DNA of 8,146 nt from Natrialbaceae archaeon (GTDB taxonomy: Archaea > Halobacteriota > Halobacteria > Halobacteriales > Natrialbaceae): NCBI GenBank assembly GCA_003552885.1, contig PUPA01000082.1, positions 1-8,146 on the forward strand, in the 5' to 3' direction. The notes below the pieces were generated by a model. It was given only the letters and a program-made list of their open reading frames with translations. It did no database searches and was not told where the DNA came from. Each line of letters begins with the position of its first letter. Within the stretch, counting starts at the first letter, position 1. Positions 1 through 5,804 of the stretch are shown piece by piece. Made by a program: the position numbers and the translations under genes.

Positions 1-237
1 CCGGCGGAGCGGGACACGGGTGGGCGGGTCGCGGGCTCGTACTACCTCGCGCGCAACGCGGTCGTCATCCCGAGTGCGGCCCTCGGCGGGGCTATCTACG
101 GGGGCTTTTCGGTGCCGTTTTCGGAGGCTACCTACGCCGGGAGCCCGACGGTCGCGTTCGGGCTCGCGACGGCGATCGGCCTCGTCGGCACCGTCTACTT
201 CCTCGCGTTCGGCCGGGAGTTCGAGGCGTACGCGTAG
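1..237 (+). CDS. MFS-type transporter, C-terminal fragment
   Basis: This is the last 78 codons of a membrane transporter whose start lies left of the window; the frame is open from base 1 to the TAG at 235-237. Two hydrophobic segments are visible, roughly residues 19-40 (rich in Ala, Val, Ile, Gly) and 51-71. They are joined by a short loop and followed by a short charged tail ending FGREFEAYA. The stretch GSYYLARN followed by VVIPSAALGG resembles the eleventh helix of haloarchaeal major facilitator proteins, and the fragment would be helices 11-12. The family call rests on resemblance of this tail only, and the substrate cannot be read. The next gene starts 48 bases downstream and is likely transcribed separately. 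Confidence 0.6.
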   Translation, partial: PAERDTGGRVAGSYYLARNAVVIPSAALGGAIYGGFSVPFSEATYAGSPTVAFGLATAIGLVGTVYFLAFGREFEAYA

Positions 238-256
238 GGACGCCCGCTCCGCTCCC

Positions 257-261
257 TTTTT
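257..261 (+). promoter_or_regulatory. T-tract: TATA-like box of the next gene and/or terminator of the transporter
   Basis: Five T's in a GC-rich gap lie about 27 bases before the ATG at 286. That is the spacing expected for a haloarchaeal TATA box with a leaderless transcript. A T-run shortly after a stop codon is also what archaeal terminators look like, so the tract may serve both purposes. Confidence 0.4.
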
Positions 262-285
262 CAGCCGCCGGCGAGAACGCAGCCT

Positions 286-705
286 ATGACCGACACGCGT
301 GAGGCGTTCCTCCGTGGCGAGCGGCCGACCGACGTTGCGCTCTTTCTCTCCGAGTCGGTCGTCGACGACGGGCGTCTCGAACGGTTCGGCGAACGGGTCG
401 ACGGCGGGTTCGTGATCGTCGTCGACGGCGAGCGCGGCCGGAACGCGTTTCGGGCGGCGACCGGGATGGACGCGATGGAGTTCGCCGGCGCGGCGATGGA
501 CGTCGACGGCGTCGTCGAGGACGACCTCGCCGGCGGGCGCTGCCCCGACGGCGACGACCACGAGGCGGCGTTCGTCTTCGCGTTCGTCGAAGGGCGAAAC
601 GAGGAGGTCGGCGGACTCTACGCGGAGGGCGACGTGGTCCACGCCTACGCGATGTGTGAGTGTGACACGGCGTACTCGGATCGGTGGGTCGTCGACACGG
701 AGTGA
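286..705 (+). CDS. DUF5807-like small haloarchaeal protein
   Basis: An acidic soluble protein of 139 residues with no signal peptide or membrane segment. From memory of the family it resembles the haloarchaeal DUF5807 proteins. Landmarks are the opening FLRGERPTDVALFLSES, the repeated VVDGERGRNAF core (residues 45-55), and a C-terminal block with VGGLYAEGDVVHAYA (residues 108-122). That block is followed by a CxC pair (Cys124, Cys126); a third Cys is at 86. The CxC pair could bind metal or be redox-active, but nothing else shows this. Function is unknown. The ATG at 286 is chosen because it opens the family-like N-terminus and has a T-rich box about 27 bases upstream. It stands alone, with gaps of 48 and 195 bases on either side. 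Confidence 0.75.
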   Translation: MTDTREAFLRGERPTDVALFLSESVVDDGRLERFGERVDGGFVIVVDGERGRNAFRAATGMDAMEFAGAAMDVDGVVEDDLAGGRCPDGDDHEAAFVFAFVEGRNEEVGGLYAEGDVVHAYAMCECDTAYSDRWVVDTE

Positions 706-740
706 GTCGGCCTGCCCGGACCGGCCGTCGACGCGGAGTG
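688..740 (+). repeat. Imperfect direct repeat of the gene's 3' end
   Basis: Bases 688-704 (GTCGTCGACACGGAGTG, containing the start of the TGA stop) recur at 724-740 as GCCGTCGACGCGGAGTG, 15 of 17 identical, with a period of 36 bases. A shorter related piece, GTCGTCGACGCG, is at 759-770. The repeats lie in the otherwise empty gap 706-900. GTCGAC-rich words are common in this genome's codon use, so part of the likeness may be compositional. Confidence 0.4.
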
Positions 741-887
741 TGCGACGGACGCGGGTCGGTCGTCGACGCGAACCAGGGAGTTCGGTGACCGTCGGACGAC
801 CTCCCCGAACCCGACCGTGGGCGACGTAACATCTAATGTGTGGGCCATAGAAACCTCCCGTGGTGGTCTCGAATGGTAATTCACGGT

Positions 888-893
888 AGGTGG
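888..893 (+). promoter_or_regulatory. Possible Shine-Dalgarno site for the winged-helix gene
   Basis: AGGTGG lies 7 bases before the ATG at 901. It matches part of the AGGAGGTGAT complement of the archaeal 16S rRNA 3' end. I see no convincing T-rich box at the leaderless distance from this ATG, so this gene may have a leader, unlike several neighbours. Confidence 0.35.
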
Positions 894-900
894 TCAGGCG

Positions 901-1245
901 ATGCGTGAGCGGGAATCCGGTCGGTCGGTGGTGGCGACCGCCGAGTCGCTCTCCCTCGACACCGTCTTCGACGTTCTCGCCAGCGGACGACGGCGATGTG
1001 TCCTCTACTACCTCCACGACGCAGAGGACGGGGTCGCGACCATAGCGGAGCTCACGGACTGGGTGACGTCACTCGAGGACGGGGCGGGACGGGACGCGGT
1101 GCTCACCTCGCTCCGACACGTCCACGTCCCCAGGCTCGTCGACGCCGGGGTGGCGGAGTACGACCCCCGCAGCGGGACCGTCCGGTACTGGGCCCCGCCG
1201 TCGCTCGAGGAGTGGCTCGAACACGCCTACCACAAAGAGCGGTAG
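901..1245 (+). CDS. DUF7344-type winged-helix protein
   Basis: A 114-residue protein with the layout of the haloarchaeal DUF7344 domain, a small winged helix-turn-helix fold common in these genomes. After a charged, probably loose N-terminus (residues 1-16), SLDTVFDVLASGRRRCVLYYL (starting at residue 18) forms the opening helices. A helix at about 47-57 (IAELTDWVTSL) and a recognition-like helix at about 65-82 (DAVLTSLRHVHVPRLVDAGV) follow. The wing is near 84-98 (AEYDPRSGTVRYWAP). The likely role is DNA-binding transcription control, but the targets are unknown. It sits 117 bases upstream of the superoxide dismutase gene on the same strand, which makes sod a possible but unproven target. No cysteine cluster or ligand domain is present. 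Confidence 0.75.
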   Translation: MRERESGRSVVATAESLSLDTVFDVLASGRRRCVLYYLHDAEDGVATIAELTDWVTSLEDGAGRDAVLTSLRHVHVPRLVDAGVAEYDPRSGTVRYWAPPSLEEWLEHAYHKER

Positions 1246-1322
1246 GGCCCGGCGGACGTCGGCCGCGACGACGCGGCGAAACCCATCACAGTTGCCCAAT
1301 GTTAGCATCCCGATCCTGAATG

Positions 1323-1328
1323 TTTAAC
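1323..1328 (+). promoter_or_regulatory. TATA-like box of the SOD gene
   Basis: TTTAAC sits in a locally AT-richer stretch. A start site about 25-27 bases downstream would fall at roughly 1350-1353. That is right at the upstream in-frame ATG (1351) and about 10-13 bases before the ATG at 1363. Confidence 0.55.
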
Positions 1329-1335
1329 ACGAACG

Positions 1336-1345
1336 CCCACGTGGG
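1336..1345 (+). promoter_or_regulatory. Perfect 10-bp palindrome between the SOD TATA box and start
   Basis: CCCACGTGGG is self-complementary and lies between the TATA-like box and the predicted transcription start. In archaea a bound repressor at this place would block polymerase loading. No matching regulator is identified. The palindrome is real, while operator function is inference. Confidence 0.35.
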
Positions 1346-1362
1346 TACGTATGGTGTTACAC

Positions 1363-1965
1363 ATGACGGATCACGAACTTCCACCGCTGCCGTACGAGTA
1401 CGACGCCCTCGAGCCATCGATCTCCGAACAGGTCGTCACCTGGCACCACGATACCCACCACCAGGGGTACGTCAACGGCCTCAACGGAGCCGAAGGGACC
1501 CTGGCAGAGAACCGCGAGTCCGGCGAGTTCGACGGCTCGGCCGCGGCGATCCGCAGCGTCACCCACAACGGCTGTGGTCACTACCTCCACACCCTGTTCT
1601 GGGAGAACATGTCCCCCGACGGTGGCGGCGAGCCCGACGGTGCCCTCGCCGAGCGGATCGAGGAGGACTTCGGCTCCTACGAGGGCTGGAAAGGCGAGTT
1701 CGAGGCCGCCGCGGGTGACGCGAGCGGCTGGGCGCTGCTCGTCTACGACCCCGTAGCCAAACAGCTGCGCAACCTCGTCGTCGACAAACACGACCAGGGC
1801 GCGCTGTGGGGATCACACCCGATCCTGGCCTGTGACGTCTGGGAACACTCCTACTACTACGACTACGGCCCCGACCGCGGAAGCTTCGTCGACGGCTTCT
1901 TCGACGTGGTCGACTGGGAGAAAGTCGCCGAGGAGTACGAGAAGTGCGTCGACCACTGGGAGTAG
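1363..1965 (+). CDS. sod: Mn/Fe superoxide dismutase
   Basis: Converts superoxide to hydrogen peroxide and oxygen in the cytoplasm. From the ATG at 1363 the protein has 200 residues, the usual length for haloarchaeal SODs. The N-terminal helical domain holds WHHDTHHQGY (His28 as first metal ligand, Tyr36 as gateway tyrosine) and HYLHTLFWENM (His76). The C-terminal domain holds DVWEHSYYYDY (Asp158, His162). All four metal ligands of the Mn/Fe family are present. Where Mn-SODs such as E. coli SodA carry an active-site Gln, the aligned stretch DKHDQGAL appears to offer His143, as in some Fe or cambialistic enzymes, so metal choice is not certain. An in-frame ATG at 1351 would add four residues (MVLH). 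I prefer 1363 because known homologues begin MTxHELPPLPY, although the TATA-like box at 1323 fits a transcript starting at 1351. A T-run follows the stop, so it is probably monocistronic. Confidence 0.96.
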   Translation: MTDHELPPLPYEYDALEPSISEQVVTWHHDTHHQGYVNGLNGAEGTLAENRESGEFDGSAAAIRSVTHNGCGHYLHTLFWENMSPDGGGEPDGALAERIEEDFGSYEGWKGEFEAAAGDASGWALLVYDPVAKQLRNLVVDKHDQGALWGSHPILACDVWEHSYYYDYGPDRGSFVDGFFDVVDWEKVAEEYEKCVDHWE

Positions 1966-1996
1966 GCCGTTCCCACCCGAGGCGTCAGATTTCGCG

Positions 1997-2002
1997 TTTT
2001 TT
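1997..2002 (+). terminator. T-run terminator after SOD
   Basis: Six consecutive T's lie 32 bases after the TAG stop at 1963-1965, within a GC-rich gap. Oligo-T alone is enough for archaeal termination, and no strong hairpin is needed or seen. Confidence 0.5.
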
Positions 2003-2061
2003 CGACCGTCGCCCGACGAGTGCCGTCGGTGGCCGACGGCCCCGGTGGACGGAACCCACAC

Positions 2062-2068
2062 CGTTTAG
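2062..2068 (+). promoter_or_regulatory. TATA-like box of the DUF5827-like gene
   Basis: CGTTTAG, centred about 28 bases before the ATG at 2094, is the leaderless spacing. It supports starting the gene at 2094 instead of at the in-frame ATG at 1944, which lies inside the SOD gene. Confidence 0.5.
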
Positions 2069-2093
2069 GCCCGCCACCGGCGTAGCCTGGGAC

Positions 2094-2360
2094 ATGCCCG
2101 TGCCGAAATCGGCGTTCGACGAACTCCACCCGTGTGACTTTTACACCCCCCAGGAGCTGCTCGAAGAGGGACGGATGTACACCGTCTACGAGGTCGCCCG
2201 GCTGCTCCAGGGGCTCGAGCCCGACGCCGAGCTCGACCCGGAGACCGAAGAGATCCTCCTCGACTGGGCGATCCCCTGGATCATGACCAACGCCGACGAC
2301 CTCGTCGTCGCCGAACCCCGGACCGACGAGGAGCCGGGCTACTACGGACTCGCCGAGTGA
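2094..2360 (+). CDS. DUF5827-like small haloarchaeal protein
   Basis: An 88-residue acidic soluble protein that I recognise from memory as a conserved haloarchaeal family, probably DUF5827. The N-terminus MPVPKSAFDELHPCDFYTP is followed by a helical segment with YTVYEVARLLQGL (residues 29-41), then EILLDWAIPWIMTNADDL (53-70). It ends with the tail VVAEPRTDEEPGYYGL (71-86). Only one cysteine (14) is present and there is no membrane segment. No function is known to me; the tight conservation of the tail that I recall hints at a binding surface. The reading frame is open back to 1944, but that extension is Arg-rich, overlaps SOD and does not look like the family. The convergent MBL gene ends 44 bases downstream. 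Confidence 0.75.
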   Translation: MPVPKSAFDELHPCDFYTPQELLEEGRMYTVYEVARLLQGLEPDAELDPETEEILLDWAIPWIMTNADDLVVAEPRTDEEPGYYGLAE

Positions 2361-2404
2361 TCCCCGGCCGTGGGGGACGACGCCACCGAGTCGGGGCCAC
2401 CCAC

Positions 2405-2983
2405 TCAGCCCTGACGGGCCATCCGCGCGGCGAGCTCGACGTGGCCGTAGGGCTCGTTCGTGACGCTCGGCCCGTGGCCGACGTGGAGCTCCGCGAGGTC
2501 GGGGTCGATCCACTCGAGGACGCGGTCGACGCTCTCGACCAGCGTCGCCCGGTCGCCTTCGGCGAGGTCGGTGCGCCCGAAACCCCCGTTCTGGAAGACT
2601 AGATCCCCCGCGAACAGGATCTTCGGCTCCGGGGCGTAGAAACAGAGGTGATCGTCCTTGTGACCCGGGGTGTGGAGAGCGACGTACCGGTGGTCACCGA
2701 GCCGGAGTCGATCCCCGTCGGCGACGGCGTGGTCGACGCCGTCCTGACCGTCGTCGTATCCCCACGCCTCCACGTCGAAAGCCCGCTTCACCGCCGACAG
2801 GTTACCGACGTGGTCGGGATGGGTGTGTGTCAGAACGACGGCGTCGAGGCCGTCGACGCGTCCTTCGACCCTCGAGACGACGTCGAAGTTCGCCCCGGTG
2901 TCGACCAGGACCGGCCGCTCGCCGCCGACGAGAAACGCGTTGCTCGTGAACGCACGGACTCCCGCCGCGAGGTTGTCGATCAT
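2405..2983 (-). CDS. MBL-fold metallo-hydrolase
   Basis: A 192-residue metallo-beta-lactamase-fold hydrolase, read from an ATG at 2983 to a TGA at 2405. The metal site is complete: THTHPDHVG (His53, His55, Asp57, His58), TPGHKDDH (His108), FAGDLVF (Asp127) and HVGHGPSV (His170). Asp28 in LVDTGAN is the usual early Asp of the fold. The length and motif order fit the compact glyoxalase-II-like branch, whose members hydrolyse thioesters, lactones or related bonds. The true substrate cannot be read. It lacks the extra C-terminal domain of true hydroxyacylglutathione hydrolases. The gene is divergent from the membrane helix-turn-helix gene, with 146 bases between start codons, and convergent with the DUF5827-like gene. 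I see no clear T-rich promoter box at the leaderless distance. Confidence 0.88.
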   Translation of the reverse strand: MIDNLAAGVRAFTSNAFLVGGERPVLVDTGANFDVVSRVEGRVDGLDAVVLTHTHPDHVGNLSAVKRAFDVEAWGYDDGQDGVDHAVADGDRLRLGDHRYVALHTPGHKDDHLCFYAPEPKILFAGDLVFQNGGFGRTDLAEGDRATLVESVDRVLEWIDPDLAELHVGHGPSVTNEPYGHVELAARMARQG

Positions 2984-3100
2984 ACCGGTGGTACGTCCGC
3001 GGCCGGTTTGTGCGTGTCGACACCGGCTTCGGCAGCTGGACGGATCGGAACCGTCGACACTCCACTTCCCGTGACGTTGGTTCTACCCTTTCACAAGTTC

Positions 3101-3106
3101 TTTTAG
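3101..3106 (+). promoter_or_regulatory. TATA-like box of the membrane HTH gene
   Basis: TTTTAG is centred about 27 bases before the ATG at 3130. This fits a leaderless transcript and supports 3130 as the start. Confidence 0.55.
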
Positions 3107-3129
3107 CTACGGCGCGTACTGTCCTCCGA

Positions 3130-4248
3130 ATGTATCGGTCGGCTCCGGCCGCGTTGGTCGTCATCGTCCTCGTCGTCTCGGTCGCCACCGGCGGCGCGAC
3201 GTTCTGGCTGTTCTCGGACCCGGCCGGTGACTCGGCTGGTGTCGTCCACGCCCTCGAAGACGACCAGGAGTTCGACAGCACCACCTTCGTCGTCACCGTC
3301 GACGAGGACGGCGACGCGACCTGGACGTTCCGTCACGAGCGCCGACTCACCGCCGAGGAGGAAGCCGACTTCGAGGCGTTCACAGAGGAGTTCCAGGAGG
3401 AGGAAACCGACATCTACGACGAGTTCACCGTCCAGGCACAGGCGCTCGCCGACAGCGGGACCGATCGCACCGACCGGGAGATGGAGGCGGACGAGTTCAA
3501 CCGTTCTGCCGGGGTCGACTACCGGCCGAACGCGATGGGGTACGTCGAGATGTCGTTTACGTGGTCCGGGTTCGCGGCCGTCGACGACGGACGCGTCGTC
3601 GTCGGCGACGTCTTCGAGGGTGGACTCTACATCGGCCCCGACCAGTCGTTCGTCGTCCAGCCGGAGGGCACACTCGCCTTCGAGAACGTCCAGCCCGAAG
3701 GCGACGCCGAGTACGCCGGGGCGGAACTGGAGCGTGCGGAGTCGGTCACCTGGACGGGCGAGCGGGACTTCGCCGACGGCCAGCCCAGGGCGGTGCTCGT
3801 GACGCCCGAGGCCGAATCGAGTGCCGACGCGGCCGGTGAGGGCCCGGGTGACGGAGCCGACGACTCCGGACGCTGGATCGCCGCAGCCCTCCTCGTGCTC
3901 CTCGGGGCCGGGGTGGCGGCCGCCTGGTACGGCTCCACTCGGGTCGGCTCCCGGGGGGAGGGGTCCCCGGAAGACGAGGAACCGACCGGCGACGCCGACG
4001 GAGCCGTCCCCGACGAGAGTTTCCTCACCGACGAGGACCGGGTCGTCGACCTGATCACTGACAACGGCGGCCGGATGAAACAGGTGAACATCGTCGAGGA
4101 GACCGGCTGGTCGAAGTCGAAAGTCAGCATGCTCCTCTCGGAGATGGAAGAGGAGGGGACGATCAGCAAACTCCGGGTGGGTCGCGAGAACATCATCAGC
4201 CTCCGGGGACACGAACCCGAGGCGACGAAGTCGCCGTTCGACGAGTGA
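3130..4248 (+). CDS. Membrane-anchored winged-helix protein (DUF7345/DUF7343-like)
   Basis: A 372-residue protein that looks like a one-component sensor. Residues 7-28 are a hydrophobic signal or anchor segment. Residues 31-248 form an acidic extracytoplasmic domain (FVVTVDEDGDATWTFRHERR near 53-72, then VEMSFTWSGFAAVDDGRVVVG near 139), resembling DUF7345. A low-complexity linker follows, then a transmembrane helix at about 249-267. After a second acidic linker comes a cytoplasmic winged helix-turn-helix (residues 300-358; the recognition region includes GWSKSKVSMLLSEMEEEG) like DUF7343/MarR-type domains. Two membrane segments place the large domain outside and the DNA-binding domain inside. 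Likely role: transcription control or membrane-stress sensing by a regulator fixed at the membrane; ligand and targets are unknown. The frame is open upstream to 3010, but ATG 3130 begins a sensible signal segment and has a TATA-like box. No operon partner is visible; tRNA-Glu follows 73 bases on. Confidence 0.8.
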   Translation: MYRSAPAALVVIVLVVSVATGGATFWLFSDPAGDSAGVVHALEDDQEFDSTTFVVTVDEDGDATWTFRHERRLTAEEEADFEAFTEEFQEEETDIYDEFTVQAQALADSGTDRTDREMEADEFNRSAGVDYRPNAMGYVEMSFTWSGFAAVDDGRVVVGDVFEGGLYIGPDQSFVVQPEGTLAFENVQPEGDAEYAGAELERAESVTWTGERDFADGQPRAVLVTPEAESSADAAGEGPGDGADDSGRWIAAALLVLLGAGVAAAWYGSTRVGSRGEGSPEDEEPTGDADGAVPDESFLTDEDRVVDLITDNGGRMKQVNIVEETGWSKSKVSMLLSEMEEEGTISKLRVGRENIISLRGHEPEATKSPFDE

Positions 4249-4286
4249 CGTGTCACTGTCATCCACTCCACCCTCGAAACGGAACG

Positions 4287-4293
4287 CTTAAAA
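4287..4293 (+). promoter_or_regulatory. TATA-like box of tRNA-Glu
   Basis: CTTAAAA lies about 30 bases upstream of the mature tRNA 5' end, which leaves room for a short 5' leader. Confidence 0.5.
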
Positions 4294-4321
4294 TCACCAC
4301 CGCGTAACGGGGAAACGCAGG

Positions 4322-4399
<78 letters not shown>

Positions 4400-4439
4400 C
4401 AGCGAGCGAACTTTTGTGAGCGAGCGAAGCGCGCACAGA

Positions 4440-4503
4440 GGGGATTTGAGCAGACGAGTCGCGCGCAACGGAGGTGAGGACGTCTCGACGGGTTCAAATC
4501 CCC
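4440..4503. repeat. Inverted near-copy of the T-arm inside the spacer
   Basis: GGGGATTTGAGC (4440-4451) is the reverse complement of GTTCAAATCCCC (4492-4503) at 11 of 12 bases. Just inside, AGACG (4452-4456 region) can pair with CGTCT (4481-4485). The left arm can equally pair with the same sequence in the tRNA itself (4376-4387). It could form a hairpin or cruciform, or mark an old inverted recombination product. Confidence 0.5.
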
Positions 4504-4512
4504 GTCGGAGCA
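4490..4512 (+). repeat. Att-like direct repeat, copy 2
   Basis: An exact 23-base copy of the tRNA-Glu 3' end (4374-4396), offset by 116 bases. It has no 5' tRNA half and cannot make a tRNA. It is followed at once by CATCCTTTTC, a T-run of the kind that ends tRNA transcription. This suggests copy 2 carries the original downstream flank and copy 1 came with an inserted segment. Confidence 0.7.
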
Positions 4513-4515
4513 TCC

Positions 4516-4519
4516 TTTT
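4516..4519 (+). terminator. Short T-run after the second repeat
   Basis: TTTT occurs four bases after the end of repeat copy 2. It is plausibly the original terminator of tRNA-Glu before the duplication. A second four-T run at 4412-4415 lies closer to the present tRNA 3' end and may now do the job. Confidence 0.3.
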
Positions 4520-4658
4520 CCCCGCGCATTCTTGTAGTCTTGGCCTGTGTAGCGTGTCATAGAAAAATTCGCACCGGTGTCGAAATGACCAGTACAGGTA
4601 AGGGATGTAACGCGACAAATTTTGGCCTCTCCGATTCCTGTGAAAAGTGGACTGCTGA

Positions 4659-5063
4659 ATCGTGTTTCTCGCGGAGTCCATGCAAGAACGCAGCCGTCGG
4701 GTCGGTGCCGTGGCGTCCGAACAACTGAGCGTCGAGAATCAACTTCGTATCGAGGTCTATTGTGGCGTACAACCAAGACCACTCGCCAGTAATCTTGACA
4801 GCGGTCTCGTCAACCGCGACCCGCCGAGCGCTTCGCCCTCGGCGGGTCGGGAACGCTGTCAGCTAGCCGATGTACCCAGTTTCAAACCGCGCCATGAGAG
4901 CGTTCAACGCCTAATTCAGCGAGAATCGTTGTTATCTCGCGAAGTGGACAACCGGTGGCGTGGAGCTGGACGGCAAACGCCCTGACGCAATCGCCGTCCG
5001 CTCGTTCTCCCAAGCTTCTTCTAAATCCGTGTCGTAAGACTCGCTGAGCGGGTCTGCGAGCAT
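4659..5063 (-). pseudogene. Decayed IS6-like transposase
   Basis: Three reading-frame pieces in order on the - strand read as one haloarchaeal IS6-type transposase. The first runs from ATG 5063: MLADPLSESYDTDLEEAW. After a frameshift near 4977-4986 comes FAVQLHATGCPLREITTILA, leading to HGAV-stop-NWVHRLADSVPDPP. The in-frame TGA is at 4882-4884, where relatives have Trp. After a second frameshift near 4840-4848 come RVAVDETAVKITGEWSWLY and FGRHGTDPTAAFLHGLREKHD. The first catalytic Asp (in VDET) remains. Likeness stops after EKHD at 4659, so the second Asp and the Glu of the DDE triad are gone. The lesions leave no active enzyme. The homology may extend upstream to about 5096 in another frame (EQVVELIGLE). 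Family assignment is from memory; inverted terminal repeats were not identified. Confidence 0.75.
4818..4848. repeat. Perfect 11-bp inverted repeat in the transposase remnant
   Basis: GACCCGCCGAG (4818-4828) and CTCGGCGGGTC (4838-4848) are exact reverse complements around a 9-base loop. It coincides with the second frameshift of the transposase remnant, so it may have arisen by slippage or template switching. A transcript in either direction could form a stable hairpin. Confidence 0.65.
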
Positions 5064-5159
5064 TCTAGTCCAATTAACTCAACGACCTGCTCACTTCTCA
5101 AACTGATTCAACTCCCCGCCGTCGGTACCTGCTGCTCGCCGGTTGCTTACAGCAGAGGA

Positions 5160-5241
5160 CGCCAGGACTGGGATTTGAACCCAGAATCCCCAAAGGGAAC
5201 ACGCTTTCCAGGCGTGCGCTTTACCATTCGGCCATCCTGGC
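5160..5241 (-). tRNA. tRNA-Ser (anticodon GGA)
   Basis: An 82-nt tRNA whose 5' end is at 5241. Acceptor stem GCCAGGA/TCCTGGC is perfect, with discriminator G at 5160. The anticodon arm is CACGC-CTGGAAA-GCGTG, giving GGA, which reads UCC/UCU. A long variable arm (TTCCCTTTGGGGAT) is typical of Ser isoacceptors, and the T-arm is CTGGG-TTCAAAT-CCCAG. CCA is not encoded. It borders the decayed region on the right, but I see no duplicated tRNA-Ser end, so integration was into tRNA-Glu only. Confidence 0.95.
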
Positions 5242-5266
5242 TCGCATTGGTCTAGCCCGGTCGGTC

Positions 5267-5273
5267 GTTTAAC
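5267..5273 (-). promoter_or_regulatory. TATA-like box of tRNA-Ser
   Basis: Read on the - strand this is GTTAAAC, about 29 bases upstream of the tRNA 5' end. Confidence 0.5.
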
Positions 5274-5327
5274 TGTTACGAGACTCTCGTTCCCGGGACC
5301 CGCGGCTTCGGGGGTGGGGCCGTCGAC

Positions 5328-5804
5328 TCACCCGTCGAGAAAGAGCGTCGCCCGCGACTGGGACGCCGTCTGTGGGTGTCGGTCGCTGCGGTCGATCACG
5401 TGCGCTCTGGTCGTTTCGTCGAGGCGCTCGGCCGCTGGCCAGTCCACCTCGACCAGGTTGCCCGCCGGATCCCGCAGATACATCTGGACGGCGCCGTCTG
5501 GGAGTTCGAACACCGGGAGCCCGTCTTCCGGGGCGAGCGCCTCGTCGAACAGCCCGCGCTCGCGGGCCAGCTCGAACACCGCGTCGAAGTCGTCGACCGC
5601 CAGCCCGAAGTGGTGGTACTGGGGCGGTTCGGTCTCGCGCTCGACGACGTGGAGCTGTCTGTCCCCACACCGCAGCCAGGCGAGGGGGTTCCCGAGGTTC
5701 GGCGCCTGGATCCGTTCGAGGCCGAACACCTCGGTGTAAAACGCCACCAGTTCGTCGACGTCGTCCCCGTAGATCGTCACGTGGTTGAACTCAGAGCACA
5801 CCAT
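5328..5804 (-). CDS. VOC-family (glyoxalase/dioxygenase-like) protein
   Basis: A 158-residue protein with two beta-alpha-beta-beta-beta modules of the vicinal oxygen chelate fold. Module one runs about residues 5-55 (NHVTIYGDDVDELVAFYTEV, FGLE). Module two runs about 64-121 (HHFGLAVDDFDAVFELARERG, then MYLRDPAGNLVEVDW). Likely metal ligands are His8, His52, His65 and Glu119. The family includes glyoxalase I, extradiol dioxygenases and thiol transferases, and the sequence alone does not say which applies. Residues 122-158 are a charged tail beyond the fold. The start at 5804 (MVCSEFNHV) is chosen because the module begins there; an in-frame ATG at 5966 would add 54 residues rich in Arg, Pro and Ser, not seen in this family. 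It is the last of four co-oriented genes, 127 bases after the small membrane protein. Confidence 0.87.
   Translation of the reverse strand: MVCSEFNHVTIYGDDVDELVAFYTEVFGLERIQAPNLGNPLAWLRCGDRQLHVVERETEPPQYHHFGLAVDDFDAVFELARERGLFDEALAPEDGLPVFELPDGAVQMYLRDPAGNLVEVDWPAAERLDETTRAHVIDRSDRHPQTASQSRATLFLDG

Noticed and set aside
645..884. A 79-codon - strand frame over the 706-900 gap
   Set aside because: It overlaps the end of the DUF5807-like gene, has no recognisable domain or promoter, and is explained by composition.
3010..3129. Upstream in-frame ATG for the membrane HTH gene at 3010
   Set aside because: The 40 extra residues are Arg-rich and polar, would hide the signal segment, and lie upstream of the TATA-like box at 3101.
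3103..4266. A long open frame on the - strand opposite the membrane HTH gene (387 codons)
   Set aside because: It is the antisense of a well-supported gene; its translation lacks any recognisable fold and arises because GC-rich codon use suppresses stops.
4634..5125. Possible terminal inverted repeats of the IS6-like remnant (GAAAAGTGG near 4642 against GAGAAGTGA near 5095)
   Set aside because: Eight of nine bases over such a short length is not convincing, and no target-site duplication was found.
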